Below are positions 1-6,168 of a stretch of 7,102 bases of DNA, piece after piece (position 1 is the stretch's first letter; each line of letters starts with the position of its first letter). Both the position numbers and the translations under genes were made by a program. The stretch covers positions 1 to 7,102 of the forward strand of contig JAJRXH010000608.1 of the NCBI GenBank assembly GCA_024276395.1, written 5' to 3'. The DNA comes from an archaeon. Lineage in GTDB: Archaea > Asgardarchaeota > Heimdallarchaeia > Hodarchaeales > S146-22. The notes under the pieces are model-generated. The model was not told the origin of the DNA. It saw only the letters and a program-made list of their open reading frames with translations, and ran no database searches.

Positions 1-459
1 AATGGCAAAAAAATAGGAAAATATGCGACTGCGTTCTCCCTGAGGAATGGAGTCGGCAAGAAGAGCCTGACGAGCGGGCATCCCAAAAGCCAAGAAAAAA
101 TTGATGGGAGATAACAAGACTACTAAACTCACCCAATCGACAGCAAAAATGGCAAAAAGTATGATAAAAATCGTGACAAAGAATAGAGAGCCCTTGATGA
201 GAATGTCCCTTCTCCAATGATCAGCAAGCCAACCACCTAACAATGAACCACTCAGTCCAATGATTCCCACGATACTCGAAATGATGCCCAATTCATAATT
301 AGAGCCCACGATGGCTTTCACGAACACGGAAAACACGATGCCAAAATAAATGTTCATTGCCATCGATCCAAAGAGAGAAGCCATCAAGAGATATCGAACA
401 TTCCAATTGAGGCGATTAAAACCTCTGAATAACAAGCCAAGAGACCATTCAGGCATCAT
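1..459 (-). CDS. MFS transporter, N-terminal fragment (cut by left window edge)
   Basis: Reading the minus strand from ATG at 459 gives 153 codons with no stop, so the gene continues past the left edge. The protein has a short cytoplasmic N-terminus and hydrophobic segments at roughly residues 23-48, 56-76, 88-107 and 109-127. The loop after the second segment reads GGWLADHWRRD (75-85), a good match to MFS motif A (G-x-L-a-D-r-x-G-r-r). The later segment ARQALLADSIPQGERSR (129-145) resembles the helix 4-5 loop of drug-efflux-type MFS proteins. About a third of a normal 400-residue MFS protein is visible. Family knowledge suggests a secondary transporter using an ion gradient in the cytoplasmic membrane; the substrate cannot be inferred. 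The start is supported by a strong purine-rich Shine-Dalgarno (GGAGGAGAGGTGGTGA) just upstream; a second ATG follows immediately at 456. It is transcribed divergently from the next gene. Confidence 0.88.
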   Translation of the reverse strand, partial: MMPEWSLGLLFRGFNRLNWNVRYLLMASLFGSMAMNIYFGIVFSVFVKAIVGSNYELGIISSIVGIIGLSGSLLGGWLADHWRRDILIKGSLFFVTIFIILFAIFAVDWVSLVVLLSPINFFLAFGMPARQALLADSIPQGERSRIFSYFFAI

Positions 460-596
460 TCAGTCGTTCTCACCACCTCTCCTCCACGAATCCCAACACT
501 TTTCGAGTTTTTAATGATTTAAGTGGTGACAATTTCTTGCCAGAAAAAAATTCCTAATGATGATGAACCATTAGAGCAGCAACAAATGATGAATTA

Positions 597-604
597 TTAT
601 AAAA
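597..604 (+). promoter_or_regulatory. TATA box of the zinc-ribbon membrane protein gene
   Basis: TTATAAAA matches the archaeal TATA-box consensus and lies in an AT-rich stretch. A start site about 25 nt downstream would fall near 625-630. That is after the ATG at 609 but well before the GTG at 687, so the box argues for the later translation start. This is inference from the motif only. Confidence 0.5.
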
Positions 605-686
605 TAGAATGATGCGTTTCTTGAACGTGATAACATTTATATCATTGCTGAATGAAAATTCAGCTGAAAGGGTCGGGGGTGGCCTG

Positions 687-1709
687 GTGGTATGGAAAAT
701 CCAACTTGAGGAACATCTAAGGTGTCTTGCATGCGGTAATAGTTTCTCTCAAGGTATTCACCAATGTCCGCATTGTCGGGTGCACTTTAAAAGAAGTGAT
801 CATCTGACTCATGCTGATGATCTGAAATTACAATCAATTCTCATTTCAAGAACCCTTAACGAACAACTAAAGCGACATCTATCTGATTCCATCACAAAAC
901 CATCAAAATACACTGGTGGAAAGATTTCTTTCAAAAAAATCGTCTGGTTTTTTCCCCTAGGAATGCTCTTGCATCTCTTCCAGTTTGGCCTGACTCTTTC
1001 AAGAAAGTCAATGAAATGGTTTTTTACTTTTGATAAAAAGGAGTTTCATCACAAAGTCTCCGTGACAACTTTTTTGATGATGATGTTTTTCATCAGTTTT
1101 GAACACGGTCTCGTGCAATATCTAATTCAACAAGCGCTTAATGTTAGGTTGATTGCAGAACAATCAACAACTAGTGATTTCTTGAGACAGATTAGCTTGG
1201 ATGTATTAGAAAAATGGCGAAGAAGCTTTCCCACTACCCGAATGATCAGATACTTCATTTCCCTGTTAATCATCTGGATTGTCGTCATGATCTCCTCGTG
1301 GTTTTCCAGCGTGATTACTCGTGCCCGATCATGGGAAGATGATTATGATGATCCTCCTAGGCTATCACTCTCGATGAAAGACAGTTCGATCCACGTGATG
1401 CTGCGGATAATTGGTCTCATGGCAGTTTACCAAGCTTTCACTCTCATTGGCTTCTACTTGTTGACGGGGGGAGAAGTTGAGCTCATCATGTCCACGATTC
1501 ACGGCGTGCAATCGTTGATGACAGATCCCATCACCACAGCACTCCCTGAATTGGCACTATTTCTTGATCTATTAGCCGTTTTCATCATGGGAATTGTTGC
1601 CTACATTCAATTTCAGTTTCAGAGAAAGGTCATCTCAGCAACCCGCCTACAAGCTTTTCTGCTATCTTTACCTCCCGTGCTAACAATGTGGCTTTTCAAC
1701 GTGCTGTAG
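687..1709 (+). CDS. Zinc-ribbon plus multi-span membrane protein, possibly Yip1-like
   Basis: The frame is open from ATG 609, but GTG 687 is the preferred start: GGGGGTGG (675-682) lies 4 nt upstream of it, ATG 609 has no Shine-Dalgarno, and a TATA box at 597-604 would place transcription initiation after 609. The 340-residue product begins with a zinc ribbon (CLAC...CPHC; Cys 13, 16, 27 and 30, spacing C-x2-C-x10-C-x2-C). A charged linker follows, then a hydrophobic stretch near residues 86-104 and transmembrane segments near 124-147, 187-210, 239-264, 288-309 and 318-338. The second half, with a loop after the SSWFSSVI segment and an ending of the form MGIVAY...SATRLQAFLLSLPP, resembles Yip1-domain membrane proteins, which have five spans. 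In eukaryotes Yip1 proteins bind Rab GTPases and act in vesicle traffic; in prokaryotes the role is unknown. The zinc ribbon is clear; the Yip1 assignment is an impression from pattern alone. The gene ends 3 bp from the stop of the convergent gene. Confidence 0.8.
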   Translation: MVWKIQLEEHLRCLACGNSFSQGIHQCPHCRVHFKRSDHLTHADDLKLQSILISRTLNEQLKRHLSDSITKPSKYTGGKISFKKIVWFFPLGMLLHLFQFGLTLSRKSMKWFFTFDKKEFHHKVSVTTFLMMMFFISFEHGLVQYLIQQALNVRLIAEQSTTSDFLRQISLDVLEKWRRSFPTTRMIRYFISLLIIWIVVMISSWFSSVITRARSWEDDYDDPPRLSLSMKDSSIHVMLRIIGLMAVYQAFTLIGFYLLTGGEVELIMSTIHGVQSLMTDPITTALPELALFLDLLAVFIMGIVAYIQFQFQRKVISATRLQAFLLSLPPVLTMWLFNVL

Positions 1710-1712
1710 CAC
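1701..1712. repeat. Small palindrome at the convergent gene junction
   Basis: GTGCTGTAGCAC is a 5-bp inverted repeat with a 2-nt centre. It covers the stop codon of the plus-strand gene and the 3-bp gap before the stop of the minus-strand gene. No long T-run accompanies it, so it is not a convincing terminator. Confidence 0.3.
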
Positions 1713-3266
1713 TTAGGGACGGAAGGAATCGCGTGGAAACGCTCCGTGATAATAGAGAAGTTTCTTGTCATCTTTTCTACGGACCACATTGAATTTATGA
1801 AATGGAAGGTTCTGCAGCTTGTAATTCATTGGAAACTCTAGCTTTTTTAACAAGAGGATGTCCATCTCTTGTTGCAATTTCGAGATGCTCTCAGAAATCC
1901 CCTTAACCTGTGAGTCTCCGACATTAAGAAAGGCGATGGAAATATTCTTCCCATTAAAAATTAACGCACGAGGTGCATTAGTTAGTCCAGACATTGCCAT
2001 TTTTCTAATGATCTCATCTTTTTCCTTGCTGATGACAATGATCCTACGGTCCATCCCGATGTGGACGAATTGGGGAAAATAAAAAAGGATTCGTTGCTTG
2101 ACGATTGTCTCCAGATATTTAGAAAATAATTCTCGACTGACACCTAACTGCTGAGTTAGGGCCTTGTGGTTATCAATGTTATTATTGGGGTTTGAGAAAT
2201 ACTTGATGACGGTGATCATCTTGTCAGTGATTTTAGAACTATTTTCCCAATCTGGATCTAAACGAATGTCAATAGAATTGGTAGAAGCGTGGAACTCATC
2301 AGTACTCAGGTGTAATTCTGAGCTTGCACTGTAAATTTTCACGCGGCGATAGGGAGCAAGCATTTCTGGTTGGAGGTGAGTAAGATTGAGTGAAAGAGTG
2401 AGATTTTGTAGTGATATGCCGCCAATCCTTTCAATTTCATCAATCAAGGCCCAGTACAAGGGAACCTGATAAATCCCAAAGTTACTTTCCTTGACTTGAA
2501 CTTCCAACAATGCCAAGTGATGCATGGGATGTTTTTCACGGAAATGCCAGTTACTCTCGTTCCATTCAATGTAAAATGTTTGAAATCCTAATGGAGCTAA
2601 ATTATTTCCAAACTTAGGTCTCCAAACACAAGTTTCTTTTAATCGTTTCATTCTCTTTTCTATTGTTGCTCGATCTTTCTCTCGGAGATTAAGATCTTTT
2701 ATCAATCGAGAAGCGTTATGCAGTACTGAAGCAAATTTATAGTAATGAAGATTCGACACGTATAACAAGACAATGACATCAGTTTTTGTGAGCGAAATCG
2801 GTCGTGAACGGTCTGCCTCATAAAGTATGGATAAGAATGTTTTAAAATCTAGTTTCTGGGAAACAGAAGTGCTATTACTGAATAACACTTCATTGACATG
2901 CTCGACAACCAGGGGATAAGAATCTGGATTACTTAGTAAGTACAAAGAATAGGGAAAGTTAACAGACAACGTGGGGAATTCTTTGGACTCTATTACCACG
3001 TCAGTCAAGTAATATTTCTGGTAAATGGGATACCTTTTCATGGTGACTTTTTCTTTTTCTAGATCTAGCAAATCCACGTGCTTGAAAAAATTCTTAAGTA
3101 CTGAACTGAAAATTTTTTTGCGTTGATCTTTGTTTCTAGTAAGTAAACCATGTAATTCTAAGAAATCTATCCAAACCTTCACGAGGAAATGGCACAAAGG
3201 TGTCAATCTCTTTTCAATCTTCTTGTAGAATTCTTTAGGGGTGAGAAGATCCCTTCTTGTGTTTAT
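1713..3266 (-). CDS. Putative regulator with two Lrp/AsnC-like winged-helix modules; likely ATA start
   Basis: The product is about 517 residues from the proposed start. The first conventional start is TTG at 3206 (497 residues), but it has no Shine-Dalgarno. The frame stays open 20 codons further to ATA at 3266-3264, which sits 5 nt behind GAGGTGAT (3279-3272), the best Shine-Dalgarno in the window. No ATG, GTG or TTG lies within reach of that site. Counting from the TTG, residues 138-218 look like a helix-turn-helix module (LTKTDVIVLLYV ... IEKRMKRLKE ... PLGFQTFYIEW). Residues 324-395 look like a second one (ITDKMITVIKYF ... LTQQLGVSRELFSKYLETI ... FVHIGMDRRIIVI). Each is followed by a stretch of alternating strand and helix character, recalling the HTH plus RAM layout of Lrp proteins. 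This suggests a double-module DNA-binding regulator; effector and targets are unknown. It is divergent from the small membrane protein gene, with a possible operator between them. The fold assignment is inferred from pattern only. Confidence 0.8.
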   Translation of the reverse strand: MNTRRDLLTPKEFYKKIEKRLTPLCHFLVKVWIDFLELHGLLTRNKDQRKKIFSSVLKNFFKHVDLLDLEKEKVTMKRYPIYQKYYLTDVVIESKEFPTLSVNFPYSLYLLSNPDSYPLVVEHVNEVLFSNSTSVSQKLDFKTFLSILYEADRSRPISLTKTDVIVLLYVSNLHYYKFASVLHNASRLIKDLNLREKDRATIEKRMKRLKETCVWRPKFGNNLAPLGFQTFYIEWNESNWHFREKHPMHHLALLEVQVKESNFGIYQVPLYWALIDEIERIGGISLQNLTLSLNLTHLQPEMLAPYRRVKIYSASSELHLSTDEFHASTNSIDIRLDPDWENSSKITDKMITVIKYFSNPNNNIDNHKALTQQLGVSRELFSKYLETIVKQRILFYFPQFVHIGMDRRIIVISKEKDEIIRKMAMSGLTNAPRALIFNGKNISIAFLNVGDSQVKGISESISKLQQEMDILLLKKLEFPMNYKLQNLPFHKFNVVRRKDDKKLLYYHGAFPRDSFRP

Positions 3267-3271
3267 GCTAA

Positions 3272-3279
3272 ATCACCTC
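3272..3279 (-). promoter_or_regulatory. Strong Shine-Dalgarno that decides the regulator start
   Basis: On the minus strand this reads GAGGTGAT, a near-perfect match to the archaeal 16S 3' end. Five nt later comes ATA in the frame of the large regulator. The site's own GTG runs into TAG after one codon, so it cannot serve another frame. Confidence 0.6.
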
Positions 3280-3297
3280 TAACGTTTGGCAACAAAT

Positions 3298-3325
3298 GAC
3301 ATGTTCCGGATTGAAGTAACATGTC
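3298..3325. promoter_or_regulatory. Perfect 8-bp inverted repeat, candidate operator between divergent genes
   Basis: GACATGTT (3298-3305) and AACATGTC (3318-3325) are perfect inverted copies separated by 12 bp, giving a centre-to-centre distance of 20 bp, about two helical turns. This geometry suits a dimeric winged-helix regulator. The repeat lies 32 bp upstream of the regulator's proposed start and 53 bp upstream of the small membrane protein, so it could control both. Autoregulation by the divergent wHTH protein is inference. Confidence 0.45.
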
Positions 3326-3377
3326 GACTTCTTCTTTCATGAGCACGTAACAAATAATTTCTCAGAGGTGCTATGAA

Positions 3378-3584
3378 ATGAAATTAGACCGAAATCACCT
3401 AACCTATATATTATCGAGATTGATTCTCAACCACCGCCTGTTTGTAGCTTTGCTCTACCTTTTCATCGTGATTTCCTTCGCCTTGCTCATTACCGGACTT
3501 GTTACCATCGTCCCTGGATTTGCTGAAGGATCACCGCCACCTGTATATCCAGAAAATTCAACAAATGGCACTGGTAGTGGATGA
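3378..3584 (+). CDS. Small single-span membrane protein with Ser/Thr/Asn-rich tail
   Basis: This 68-residue ORF starts at ATG 3378 with GAGGTG (3365-3370) 7 nt upstream, which makes it a credible small gene. A basic N-terminus (MKLDRNHLTYILSRLILNHR) precedes one hydrophobic span (residues 21-45), followed by a 23-residue polar tail rich in Pro, Gly, Ser, Thr and Asn. By the positive-inside rule the tail should face outside. It contains two adjacent N-glycosylation sequons (NST and NGT at residues 60-65), which archaeal oligosaccharyltransferases could modify. I do not recognise a family. It is divergent from the double-wHTH regulator and shares its intergenic region, which hints at co-regulation. 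Confidence 0.65.
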   Translation: MKLDRNHLTYILSRLILNHRLFVALLYLFIVISFALLITGLVTIVPGFAEGSPPPVYPENSTNGTGSG

Positions 3585-3777
3585 CCACGGTACACCACTG
3601 GAAAAGTAGTAGTATGAAAATTGTAGGTGCTGTCAGTAATCCCCCTTATTAATTCATCATTTTTTTCCTATTTAAAAAAATTTGTAGATATGCCAATCGA
3701 AGTACTAAGTCATATTGTCAAATCTTGTCTGCCCTTAGTATCATGACACATCTGCGGACTTTTTCCATGAATGAATT

Positions 3778-3803
3778 GTTCATTGGAAAAGTTCATTGGA
3801 AAA
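3778..3803. repeat. Perfect 13-bp tandem duplication
   Basis: GTTCATTGGAAAA occurs twice back to back (3778-3790 and 3791-3803) with no mismatch. It could be a recent slippage product or a double binding site upstream of the 127-residue protein gene. Confidence 0.75.
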
Positions 3804-3854
3804 CAAGTATTTAGAATTAAGCTGAACTTCAAGTCAAATCTTTTAGATTAAATT

Positions 3855-3867
3855 CACGTTCACGTGA
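3855..3867. promoter_or_regulatory. CACGTTCACGTGA motif upstream of the 127-residue protein gene
   Basis: CACGTTCACG here recurs twice more in the window, both times in the non-coding element near 6200-6380. It partly overlaps an 8-bp palindrome TCACGTGA (3860-3867) and contains two TTCACG units in tandem (3854-3865). It sits just downstream of a TATA-like stretch, a place where a repressor could act. No regulator is known for it. Confidence 0.3.
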
Positions 3868-3923
3868 TTGATTCTTGCATTAATTCCATCAATAACTGAT
3901 CAAGCAGACAAAGGGTGAAATTG

Positions 3924-4307
3924 ATGAAAACACGAAAGGAATTGGAGATGGAACTTTTGGATGTCAAGTCATATCAGAAAGGAAATACCGTTTCTTATGT
4001 CGTAAGATTAATAAGAAAAGAGATGGATAGAACGATGAAAAAAGAAGAAAATGACGAACCAGACTTTTTTAGCCCACTTGATAGGTGGAAATCTTTTGTA
4101 GCACTAGTTGAGCTATTACATGACTTGAAATTATCAATAAGAACAGAGGACACTGGACTAGGAAAAATTTACCTGAACCTCAAGGAGGGACAAGATCCAA
4201 TGGTGATGATTGAGACAATTAGAGATCATCTCGTGAAGATGCTCTCACAACCAGTTTTTTTGTGCTATAAGCGTTCTACCAATCAAATAATCTTGTCACC
4301 TATTTGA
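3924..4307 (+). CDS. Hypothetical protein, 127 residues
   Basis: ATG 3924 is chosen because AGGGTGA (3912-3918) lies 5 nt upstream. An in-frame GTG at 3915 would add three residues, but it is itself part of that Shine-Dalgarno. I do not recognise the protein. It is soluble, with a charged N-terminal half (MKTRKELEMELLDVK; a Lys/Glu-rich stretch RKEMDRTMKKEENDEPDF) and a predicted helix around WKSFVALVELLHDLKL. The C-terminal part alternates helix and strand (KIYLNLKEG, MVMIETIRDHLVKML, PVFLCYKRSTNQIILSPI). There is no signal peptide, membrane span, metal-binding cluster or obvious catalytic motif. It stands alone after a 339-bp intergenic region and ends 68 bp from the convergent 256-residue protein gene. 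Confidence 0.72.
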   Translation: MKTRKELEMELLDVKSYQKGNTVSYVVRLIRKEMDRTMKKEENDEPDFFSPLDRWKSFVALVELLHDLKLSIRTEDTGLGKIYLNLKEGQDPMVMIETIRDHLVKMLSQPVFLCYKRSTNQIILSPI

Positions 4308-4375
4308 AATGACGATGAATTTTCTTGGAAGACCATAAAAGACAGAAGATTAAGATTATTTCCAACTGAGCTCAT

Positions 4376-5146
4376 CTAATGTTCCGTGATGTATATCTCC
4401 AATCGTGGCTTTCCTTCTTCTACAGATTTACTGAGCGTTATTAATGCTTTATCCAAATCTTTAATTGCAAGAAAATTCGGGCCGATGTAAAGAACCGTGT
4501 TTTCACTCCCAATTACAACATGCCTGCTAGAAAGGTCGTGTGTATCTAGAAAAATACCTAGAAATTCGTCTTCTTCACCATATCTTCCTAAGGTCACTAG
4601 CAAGTTATTGTCATCTGGGTGTACCGTCATTTCTGATACAAAGGTCTTCAAGCGAGTTGATGCTTTCTGACCTGACAAGAGAACCGACTGATTGAGAATA
4701 GCTTGAATTACTTTTTCTCCAAAAATGATACCAAGGTGACTGTGAATGTTAATGAACTTTCCCTTGGCACCATTCTTGCTGCTAAATATAAGATCAACAC
4801 CAATGGATAACGGCCCTTCAAAAAACAAAGCCTCTCTATCGTCAAGTAAGGTTTTCTTGCTTTGAAATTTCACTGCAGTGAGCATTACTACAGGCTTTTG
4901 ATCTGGTAACACGTGAAGCCCAACATCTCCGCTCAAGATGACGGAATTGTCCAACTGATACCTCGTTAACGAACTCCAATCAACTTGTTTCATTGGTATT
5001 TTAAGGTCTTTCGTGAAGTCATCCCGTGCTACTGCACTAATGATCTCGTTGATTGAGGTAGCAAGATTAATCTGAAACTCTTCCCAAGCTTCCTTTAATG
5101 ACTGAATCATTTCCTTGAAAATCTCGTTAAATTTATCTTCTCTCAA
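4376..5146 (-). CDS. Hypothetical protein, 256 residues, partner gene of the wHTH protein
   Basis: It starts at TTG 5146, supported by GAGGTG (5159-5154) 8 nt upstream and by an in-frame stop a few codons before; no ATG or GTG alternative exists. Residues 1-42 form a probable amphipathic helix or coiled coil (KEAWEEFQINLATSI). Residues about 55-256 are mainly beta-strand-like, with turns such as HPDDNN and GRYGEEDEFLG, and end in LEIYITEH. No transmembrane span, signal peptide or catalytic motif is visible and I do not recognise a family. It follows the coiled-coil/wHTH gene by 15 bp on the same strand, so the two are almost surely co-transcribed. Its helix matches a segment of that protein (10 of 20 positions without gaps), which suggests the two products assemble together. 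A role as sensor or co-regulator would be inference. Confidence 0.85.
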   Translation of the reverse strand: MREDKFNEIFKEMIQSLKEAWEEFQINLATSINEIISAVARDDFTKDLKIPMKQVDWSSLTRYQLDNSVILSGDVGLHVLPDQKPVVMLTAVKFQSKKTLLDDREALFFEGPLSIGVDLIFSSKNGAKGKFINIHSHLGIIFGEKVIQAILNQSVLLSGQKASTRLKTFVSEMTVHPDDNNLLVTLGRYGEEDEFLGIFLDTHDLSSRHVVIGSENTVLYIGPNFLAIKDLDKALITLSKSVEEGKPRLEIYITEH

Positions 5147-5161
5147 CCCGTGAACACCTCA

Positions 5162-6061
5162 TCACTCTTCTTCGTCTGAAAATTCTATTTCATCATCTTC
5201 AATTGCAATTCTTCGGTATTTTTTAATTTTATCGTCATTTCTCGTGTTGTTCACTGCGATATCTTCTTCCTCCAGTTCATTTTCTCCATCTTCATCCAAT
5301 GCGTGGGGCCAAAGATAACGCAGGTAGAGAACTTCAAGCAGCTTGAGCAAGGAACGACCAAAAGGCGTGAGGATGTATCTCCCACGATATCGTTCTTGGA
5401 TCACGAGATTGTTATCCTTGAGAATGGTCATGTGATGACGGAATTGTCCGCCCTTGAGACCAGTCATTTGACTGAGCTCATCATGGTATCGAGGCTCTCG
5501 CTCTAATGCTTTCAAGAGATGAATGCGATTTTTATCATTTAATACCCCAGCAACTTGTGACATAGCTTCAAGAAAATCATCTAGATCTTCTTCTGGTATT
5601 TCTTGTCTTGAAAGGTCTTTCCATAGCTTTTGCCAATGATCACGCTGTTTCTTTTGCTTTTTCTTGGGTTCGCCAATATCAAGCACGAGTCGTGCACCTT
5701 GGCTGATAGATGTGGCAATTGATCCTAATAATGAGGTCACGAACTCTTCTATCACGTTTTCCAAGTCACTCATGGCACTTTCAAAATCTCTCGTTTTTCG
5801 TTCGACTCTCTCTCTGGCTTTTGAGACTTTTCTGACCTTCCTTTCCACGCGTTTTGGAGGTATAGAAGTTCCTTCTGTAAGAGAATGTTGCGATTTTCTC
5901 TTCTTTTCCTCAAATCGCCTTAACATCTTCATTATTTCCTCTTGTTGTCGTTTCATTTCCTCTAGTTGTCGCTTTAACCGCTGAATTTCCTTTTCTTTCT
6001 CGTCAGCATAATCACTCGCCGTGATGTCGTCACGATGATTGGAGAGGTTTTCGTCATCCAT
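5162..6061 (-). CDS. Coiled-coil protein with ArsR-like winged-helix DNA-binding domain
   Basis: ATG 6061 is preferred: GGTGAT (6071-6066) is just upstream, while the in-frame TTG 6073 and GTG 6070 overlap that Shine-Dalgarno. The 299-residue product has, in order, an acidic N-terminus and a long Lys/Glu/Arg/Gln coiled coil (about 20-58). A basic region follows (70-92), then a helix with EEFVTSLLGSIATSIS (105-120), a Lys-rich stretch (132-140), a winged helix (about 164-245) and a strongly acidic tail ending in DEEE. The winged helix reads LNDKNRIHLLKALE ... HDELSQMTGLKGGQFRHHMTILKDNNLV ... GRYILTPFGRSLL. This is the ArsR-type pattern with its recognition helix and a hairpin wing. No metal-binding Cys/His set typical of ArsR sensors is seen, so metal sensing is unlikely. 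The protein is probably an oligomeric transcription regulator. It is the first gene of a pair with the 256-residue protein; its own targets are unknown. Confidence 0.88.
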   Translation of the reverse strand: MDDENLSNHRDDITASDYADEKEKEIQRLKRQLEEMKRQQEEIMKMLRRFEEKKRKSQHSLTEGTSIPPKRVERKVRKVSKARERVERKTRDFESAMSDLENVIEEFVTSLLGSIATSISQGARLVLDIGEPKKKQKKQRDHWQKLWKDLSRQEIPEEDLDDFLEAMSQVAGVLNDKNRIHLLKALEREPRYHDELSQMTGLKGGQFRHHMTILKDNNLVIQERYRGRYILTPFGRSLLKLLEVLYLRYLWPHALDEDGENELEEEDIAVNNTRNDDKIKKYRRIAIEDDEIEFSDEEE

Positions 6062-6118
6062 GATGATCACCAAACTTTAATCCAATTACTGTTTTCTAAT
6101 TACACATTTGTTTTGTTA

Positions 6119-6126
6119 TTTAAAAA
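6119..6126. promoter_or_regulatory. TATA-like box, possibly used in both directions
   Basis: The stretch TTATTTAAAAAC (6116-6127) resembles an archaeal TATA box on either strand. On the minus strand it would start the wHTH operon near 6095, giving a leader of roughly 35 nt before ATG 6061. On the plus strand it would start a transcript near 6150, just ahead of the GC-rich inverted-repeat element. Motif evidence only. Confidence 0.4.
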
Positions 6127-6168
6127 CATTACGTATTACAAGATGATGTGTAATTGAACGAAGCACAT

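Larger units (their letters stand above)
3585..3923. other. 339-bp intergenic region, AT-rich, with short repeats and TATA-like boxes
   Basis: I see no convincing gene here; the longest small frame noted (ATG 3690, 18 codons) has no Shine-Dalgarno. TATTTAAAAAAATTTG (about 3669-3684) and TTAGATTAAATT (about 3843-3854) are TATA-like and could drive the downstream gene. The second would put the start site near 3875, about 50 nt ahead of ATG 3924. The region also holds a perfect 13-bp tandem repeat (3778-3803), two direct copies of GTCAAATCTT (3717-3726, 3833-3842) and the CACGTTCACG motif (3855-3864). Confidence 0.5.

Noticed and set aside
1858..2082. A 74-codon plus-strand frame inside the double-wHTH gene; similar frames at 5303-5506 and 5664-5984
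   Set aside because: All are antisense to well-supported genes, with no ribosome binding site and low-complexity hydrophobic or Ser-rich products.
3204..3206. TTG as start of the double-wHTH gene
   Set aside because: It has no Shine-Dalgarno, while a strong one lies 60 bp upstream in front of an open, plausible N-terminal extension. It remains the fallback if ATA is not used.
3690..3746. 18-codon frame from ATG 3690 in the intergenic region
   Set aside because: No Shine-Dalgarno, too short, and too close to the TATA-like stretch to be on its transcript.
3778..3803. CRISPR-like repeat
   Set aside because: Two short adjacent copies with no spacers; no other repeat array or cas gene in the window.
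5162..6061. Metal-sensing ArsR repressor
   Set aside because: The winged helix fits, but the Cys/His metal-binding sets of ArsR/SmtB sensors are missing and the long coiled coil and acidic tail are not typical.
6062..6073. TTG 6073 or GTG 6070 as start of the wHTH operon's first gene
   Set aside because: Both overlap the GGTGAT Shine-Dalgarno that serves ATG 6061.
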